The position numbers and the translations under genes were made by a program. A DNA stretch of 64,000 nt, taken from the NCBI GenBank assembly GCA_022606135.1, contig JABYQN010000001.1, forward strand, positions 2,046,001 through 2,110,000. Direction: 5' to 3'. This document shows, in pieces, positions 59,943 to 64,000 of the stretch; position 1 is the stretch's first letter, and each line of letters begins with the position of its first letter. The DNA comes from Fomes fomentarius. Taxonomy: Eukaryota > Basidiomycota > Agaricomycetes > Polyporales > Polyporaceae. The notes below the pieces were generated by a model, which worked only from the letters and a program-made list of their open reading frames with translations, searched no databases and was not told where the DNA came from.

Positions 59943-62900
59943 ATGGATCGCCAGATTCGCCCAATCTACGGTTAGCCATTCGGAATTAACGCTCCAGCCA
60001 CAGTCTACTGAACAGTATACGCATACATCACAGAGGCGTTGGACACCGGGTCCAACAAGTCAGCGATTTTGGCATGCAACAAGGTCCTCAAAAAGCATCC
60101 GAACAATCTTCTCGTCAAGGTGCGTACAACGTGTGGTTGTACCCAGTACATACCGTACACATTGTCCGTCATAGGCTTTAAAAGCGCTAGCACTAGTGCG
60201 CTCCCAAAAGGTCGAAGAGGCCCTCCTCCTGTGTGATGAAGTACTTGCATCGAAGCCTGTCGATGATCCGACATTGAATGCGATGATGCATGTTCTACGT
60301 GGACTCGGTCGCCGTGAGTGTCTACGTCATCTCGAGTCATGGTCGATGCTGTAGCTTTCTATCAGACATGGACATGGTTACAATGTATGACGACGCGTAC
60401 AAACAGCAACCGGCCAACGAGGAGTTGGGCACACAAACCTTTTTTGCCAATGTCAGGATAGGGAACTGGAAAGCCGCGCAGCAGGTCGGTCCGTCGATGC
60501 AATCCCGAAGTGTTCGGACACTGTACTTTCTGCGTTAGATCGCCACCAAGATGCATAAACAATTCCAAGACGACCATTACCTGTACTGGAGCGTTATGGG
60601 TGCTCTCCTTCAGGTCAGACCATGTCCTTCATGTTGGAAAACCACGTTGACGCCAAACCCGTAGGCGAATGATCCAAGTACGCCAGAAAACCTGCGTACT
60701 GTCCTGATCAAGCTTGCACATAGACTTGTGTCCTCCTCACAAACACCGTCATACTATCATGCGGATCGCTTCCACCTGCACGTGACTGTGCTCAAGGAAC
60801 TTGGACTCTACGATGAAGCCTACGAGTTAGTCGAAAGTGAGACAGGCAATATTGTCTGTTCCTCAAGTCTCGTATGCGAAGAGTTGCGTAGGGAGATCTG
60901 GAAGCTAAAGGGGCTCACGAAGGAGGCGGGAGAGCGGGCAGAGAAGCGGATATTGGAAGCGGGGTGAGCAACGTGTAATACACGGGTCACATGTGTGCTG
61001 AAAATTCTGCTTCGAGCGATCGGAATTGGCTCGAGTTCCTCTCAGTGATTGATGGCACGTTCGCCGACCTGACAGCTGGAGACGCCGATGTCGAGGCAGC
61101 TAAGGCAACGACCGCGGAACGCATTACGGAGACACGAGAATTCCTCGGGAAGGTGGTTGAAGCTGATGGGGTCAAGGATCGTTCGGGTCACCTCGCTCTT
61201 CTTGAACTGGAGAAGCGATCAAGGCAACATGGGCTCGCCACAGGTGACTTGAATCTCACACATCTCTGACCATCGAAATATCTCAGATTCTGTGACAGAC
61301 CCAACGACTCTGACGTCTCTTTTGGAGAGTTATTTCCAGCACTTTGGTGGTAAGGCTTGCTGTTTTGAGGACCTTCAGCCTTATATCGAGCTCGAGGGTG
61401 ATGAGCTTGTGACATGGACTTCGGTGCTGGAGAAGCAAACGGCTGCTTCCGTAAGTATCCTTTCGCCAACTTAGAACTGGTGCCTAATGTTCTGGTCAGA
61501 CCTCAGTACCGGACCTATGGCGCTACATCAATGCGCAGAAACTGCTTCGGTACAACCTCACTGAATCGCAGCTCTCCGCAGAGGCTGAGATACAGCGTGC
61601 GGTGCATTGTCTGGATGGATATCTGAATGGGCTCAAACTCGGGAAGGATCTACCCTCCTACGAGCTTCAGCCCGTAGACGACCTTGCCATTCTTGCTGCA
61701 CAGGCATTGGTGAACAGTTGGAAGCGAACCAACGACGAGACCTTCCTGTACAACGCTGCCGCATTGCTCGAATATGCGATCGGAAAAAGCAAGATGTCGT
61801 ACCAGATTCGTCTGCATTTGATCCGCATCTACCGCTTGCTAGGAGCTCCTTCGCTCGCTTTGGAGCACTATAGGAATATCAACGTGAAGCAGGTGCAGAA
61901 TGACACGCTCTCGCATTTCATCCTTTCGAGAGCGTCGACGTTCTCCTTAGCAGCGACTGGTGACATCACGTACACGACCGAATGTCTTGAGTCGAGTCGG
62001 ATATATTTGTCAAATTCTGAAGAGGTACGTGCGCGGCAGTGAAGCATCAGAACCAGGGCTGAATGTGTTGCCTAGACTGCAGAGTTCATCGTGCGAGCCT
62101 TCGGCAACGAGAAGTATTCCCAGGTTAGTGTTATAGTATCTTGCTTATCGCTTGCTTGATGGCTGAGTATCGCGAAGATCCCAGAGTTCATATTGTTCGA
62201 AGACTGTCTCGACAACTCTTTACAACGTGACCTCATAAAGATGGAACACGTACGAATGCGGATCGCGCACGAACCACTCAATTCGGAGCTTGTTGACATG
62301 GAACTCATTGAGTTGAAGTTCATATTCGATCGTCGTACGTTCCCCCGTTCTTCTCGGCCTTAATCAAACAACGTATCTCATGGGATAGTGTCCTTAGTCC
62401 ACCATGACAACCGTGACTTCACCATTCTCCCCAACTACCAGCCTCGCGGTGTTGCGTCATTCAATCAGCAGACACAGTATCTTGAGAAGGAGCCTGGCGT
62501 ACGCGTTCCAAGGCAAGGTCGTTCAAAGTGTTTTACTGACATGAGCGTGATACAGTTCGGGTGGCTATGGGTGTTCCTGAAGATCTATATCAAGGCATTC
62601 CAACTAGCTAGCGACTTGGACGATTCGGTGGAGGACAAGTTGCTCATCGGTGACCGTCCCAAGCCCAGTCACGATCCAGAAACGAAGCTACCTCTCAAGG
62701 AACGGTTAGCATCGAGGAAGCAGGAAGAGATCAGCGAGGTTGGTCGCCTCGATTATGAACATCCTGCGGTCTGATATACAACATTGACCTCACCTCAGCT
62801 CTCTGCTGACGAAGGTCTCTATTACGACTACGCCACGGCGCTGTCGGAATGGCTCACGCCTTACCACGATTACGCCCGACCACCTCCATCTGCCGTTCTC

Positions 62901-63690
62901 GCCGAAGCTGCCAAACTGACGGAGCAGAAGACCGGACACCCGTTGAAGGGACTAGAACTTCCTCCAGATGCTGGAAACGGCTATGCGAAGAAGGATGAGG
63001 AGCCACCAGCAGTAGTTGACCCCCCCGCTGCCATCAGCCAACACTACGACGGTGAGATGCCACGACTATGTTCTTCTTTACACGTTCTCAACACGACTAC
63101 GATCTACTACAGCCTTGCTCCGGCGCGTGAAGGAGTTGCTGGAAAGCAAGGCTCTGCCGTTCGAGTTGCTCCACGTAGTCACGCTCACGCAAGAGGTCTG
63201 TCGAGGTTTACCATCCACTCAGTCACGTATTGATCCCGTGTTAGGCATTCCTTCTCTTTGCCATCGAGACAATACGATTCAGGACGCCTTCTGTTGTGAA
63301 GCAGAACAAACTTGGTGGAGTATGTCTCATTTCTGTGTCGTCAATGAGCAGGTTCTGACAAACCCGTAGCTCTCGCAACATATCAAGGACATACGTACCA
63401 AGTCCTTGGCTGTGTTGACGGAGGTTTCGAACGCGCTGATCAAACGTGCGGAATCGGAAGCGACTGCGGAGAGTCGGAAAGCCATTGTGGATGCATGCAA
63501 GCCCATCATCCACGAGTCAGGGGTATGTCTCCCCTCCATGGTACGAGGTGCTGAGTGCTTAATAGGGACTATACTATAGCTCGACCACGACTTCGTGCTC
63601 AACGTCGCGAAGAAGATTACGGAGGCACGGAAACAGATCTTTGACGGGCTAGGCAAGGGTATGGCGAAACTAGCCAAGACTCATGCATGA
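59943..63690 (+). CDS. MDM20: NatB N-terminal acetyltransferase auxiliary subunit
   Basis: Multi-exon gene for the Mdm20/NAA25 subunit. It binds the catalytic subunit Nat3/NAA20 and anchors NatB to ribosomes for acetylation of Met-Asp/Glu/Asn/Gln starts. The N-terminus MDRQIRPIYEALDTGSNKSA is followed by NKVLKKHPNNLLVKALKALA, a TPR-like helical start. TPR-like helices continue: ANVRIGNWKAAQQIATKMHK, VLKELGLYDEAYELVES, then LALEHYRNINVKQVQNDTLS. Conserved middle blocks include QPVDDLAILAAQALVNSW and RLHLIRIYRLLGAPSLALEH. The end is basic (ARKQIFDGLGKGMAKLAKTH). Many introns of 50-70 nt; the start exon (MDRQIRPIY plus one base) joins in phase to EALDTG. Confidence 0.9.
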
Positions 63691-64000
63691 TGATATAGAT
63701 GGGATTCAGGATGACGGACTAACGGCATTGTAGTAGACGACATGACAAGGCATGCGCATCACCACTCAGCATAACAATAACACATAGTTCTATAATCGTG
63801 GCAATAGATCTGGTATATTATCGTGACCCCAGTGTTCGCTATACAGACGATGAACTTCCCTTCCGTAGGCCGATAACTATGCATGCTCACATGTTTATCA
63901 CTGCATATATCAGCTACCTGACGCAACAAGAACGGGGCGAATCCGTGAAGATTTGGCTCCGATCTTGAACAAAGTAGTACTAAGCGCAACCGACATCTTT
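63691..64000. other. 3' flank of MDM20
   Basis: The 3' UTR of MDM20 followed by sequence with only short frames. A weak minus-strand frame at 63759-63989 has no domain or splice support. Confidence 0.4.

Noticed and set aside
1..64000. CRISPR arrays, transposons, phage or viral genes
   Set aside because: No regularly spaced repeats, transposase, reverse transcriptase, integrase or terminal inverted repeats were seen.

Overview
The window is a gene-dense piece of a filamentous basidiomycete genome, most likely an Agaricomycete. The evidence is the many short (about 45-70 bp) GT-AG introns, several very small exons, a DUF7918-type protein, zinc-cluster transcription factors, NCE101-like and PQ-loop proteins, and a roughly 55% GC background. 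I see no transposon, CRISPR array, viral gene or prokaryotic operon. Gene models were spliced by eye. Where exon lengths are given, their sum was checked to be divisible by three and to join conserved protein blocks.

Layout. 1-5.3 kb: 3' end of an XAP5/FAM50 gene, V-ATPase subunit D, ribosomal protein L26, an FRG1 homologue and an unknown gene. 5.5-17.2 kb: a large USP48-like deubiquitinase with C-terminal ubiquitin-like and NZF-type domains, an unknown membrane protein, a coiled-coil protein and a FHIP/FAM160-family protein. 17.7-26.4 kb: three tandem genes for secreted S33-family (TAP-like) serine peptidases, all on the minus strand. 26.4-37.7 kb: a zinc-finger protein, a DNAJC9-type J protein with a probable frameshift, a GPI-type surface protein, a multi-pass membrane protein, a SET-domain methyltransferase and an SDR dehydrogenase. 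38-48 kb: a very long disordered protein, a transcription factor with two tandem Zn2Cys6 clusters, and a DUF7918 protein ending in an array of repeated exons. 48.3-63.7 kb: an Hcs1/SMUBP2 helicase, a PQ-loop vacuolar transporter, a LisH-CTLH-CRA protein, an unknown LRR-like protein, ribosomal protein L7 with an intronic box C/D snoRNA, a small NCE101-like protein and the NatB subunit Mdm20.

Most genes are housekeeping and many lie in divergent pairs sharing a short promoter (RPL26/FRG1, DNAJC9/GPI protein, SET/SDR, DUF7918/helicase, PQ-loop/LisH, NCE101/Mdm20). The unusual parts are: (1) the DUF7918 gene, whose last four coding exons look like copies of one module and carry about eleven SUMO-consensus-like (hydrophobic)-K-x-E motifs; (2) the transcription factor whose two zinc clusters share the same intron layout, including a 13-nt microexon in each; (3) the S33 peptidase array, with GC-AG introns gained in two copies and a nearly identical 3' tract suggesting gene conversion; (4) the snoRNA in the RPL7 intron, matching the host gene of yeast snR39/snR59; (5) the J-protein frameshift at a G run.
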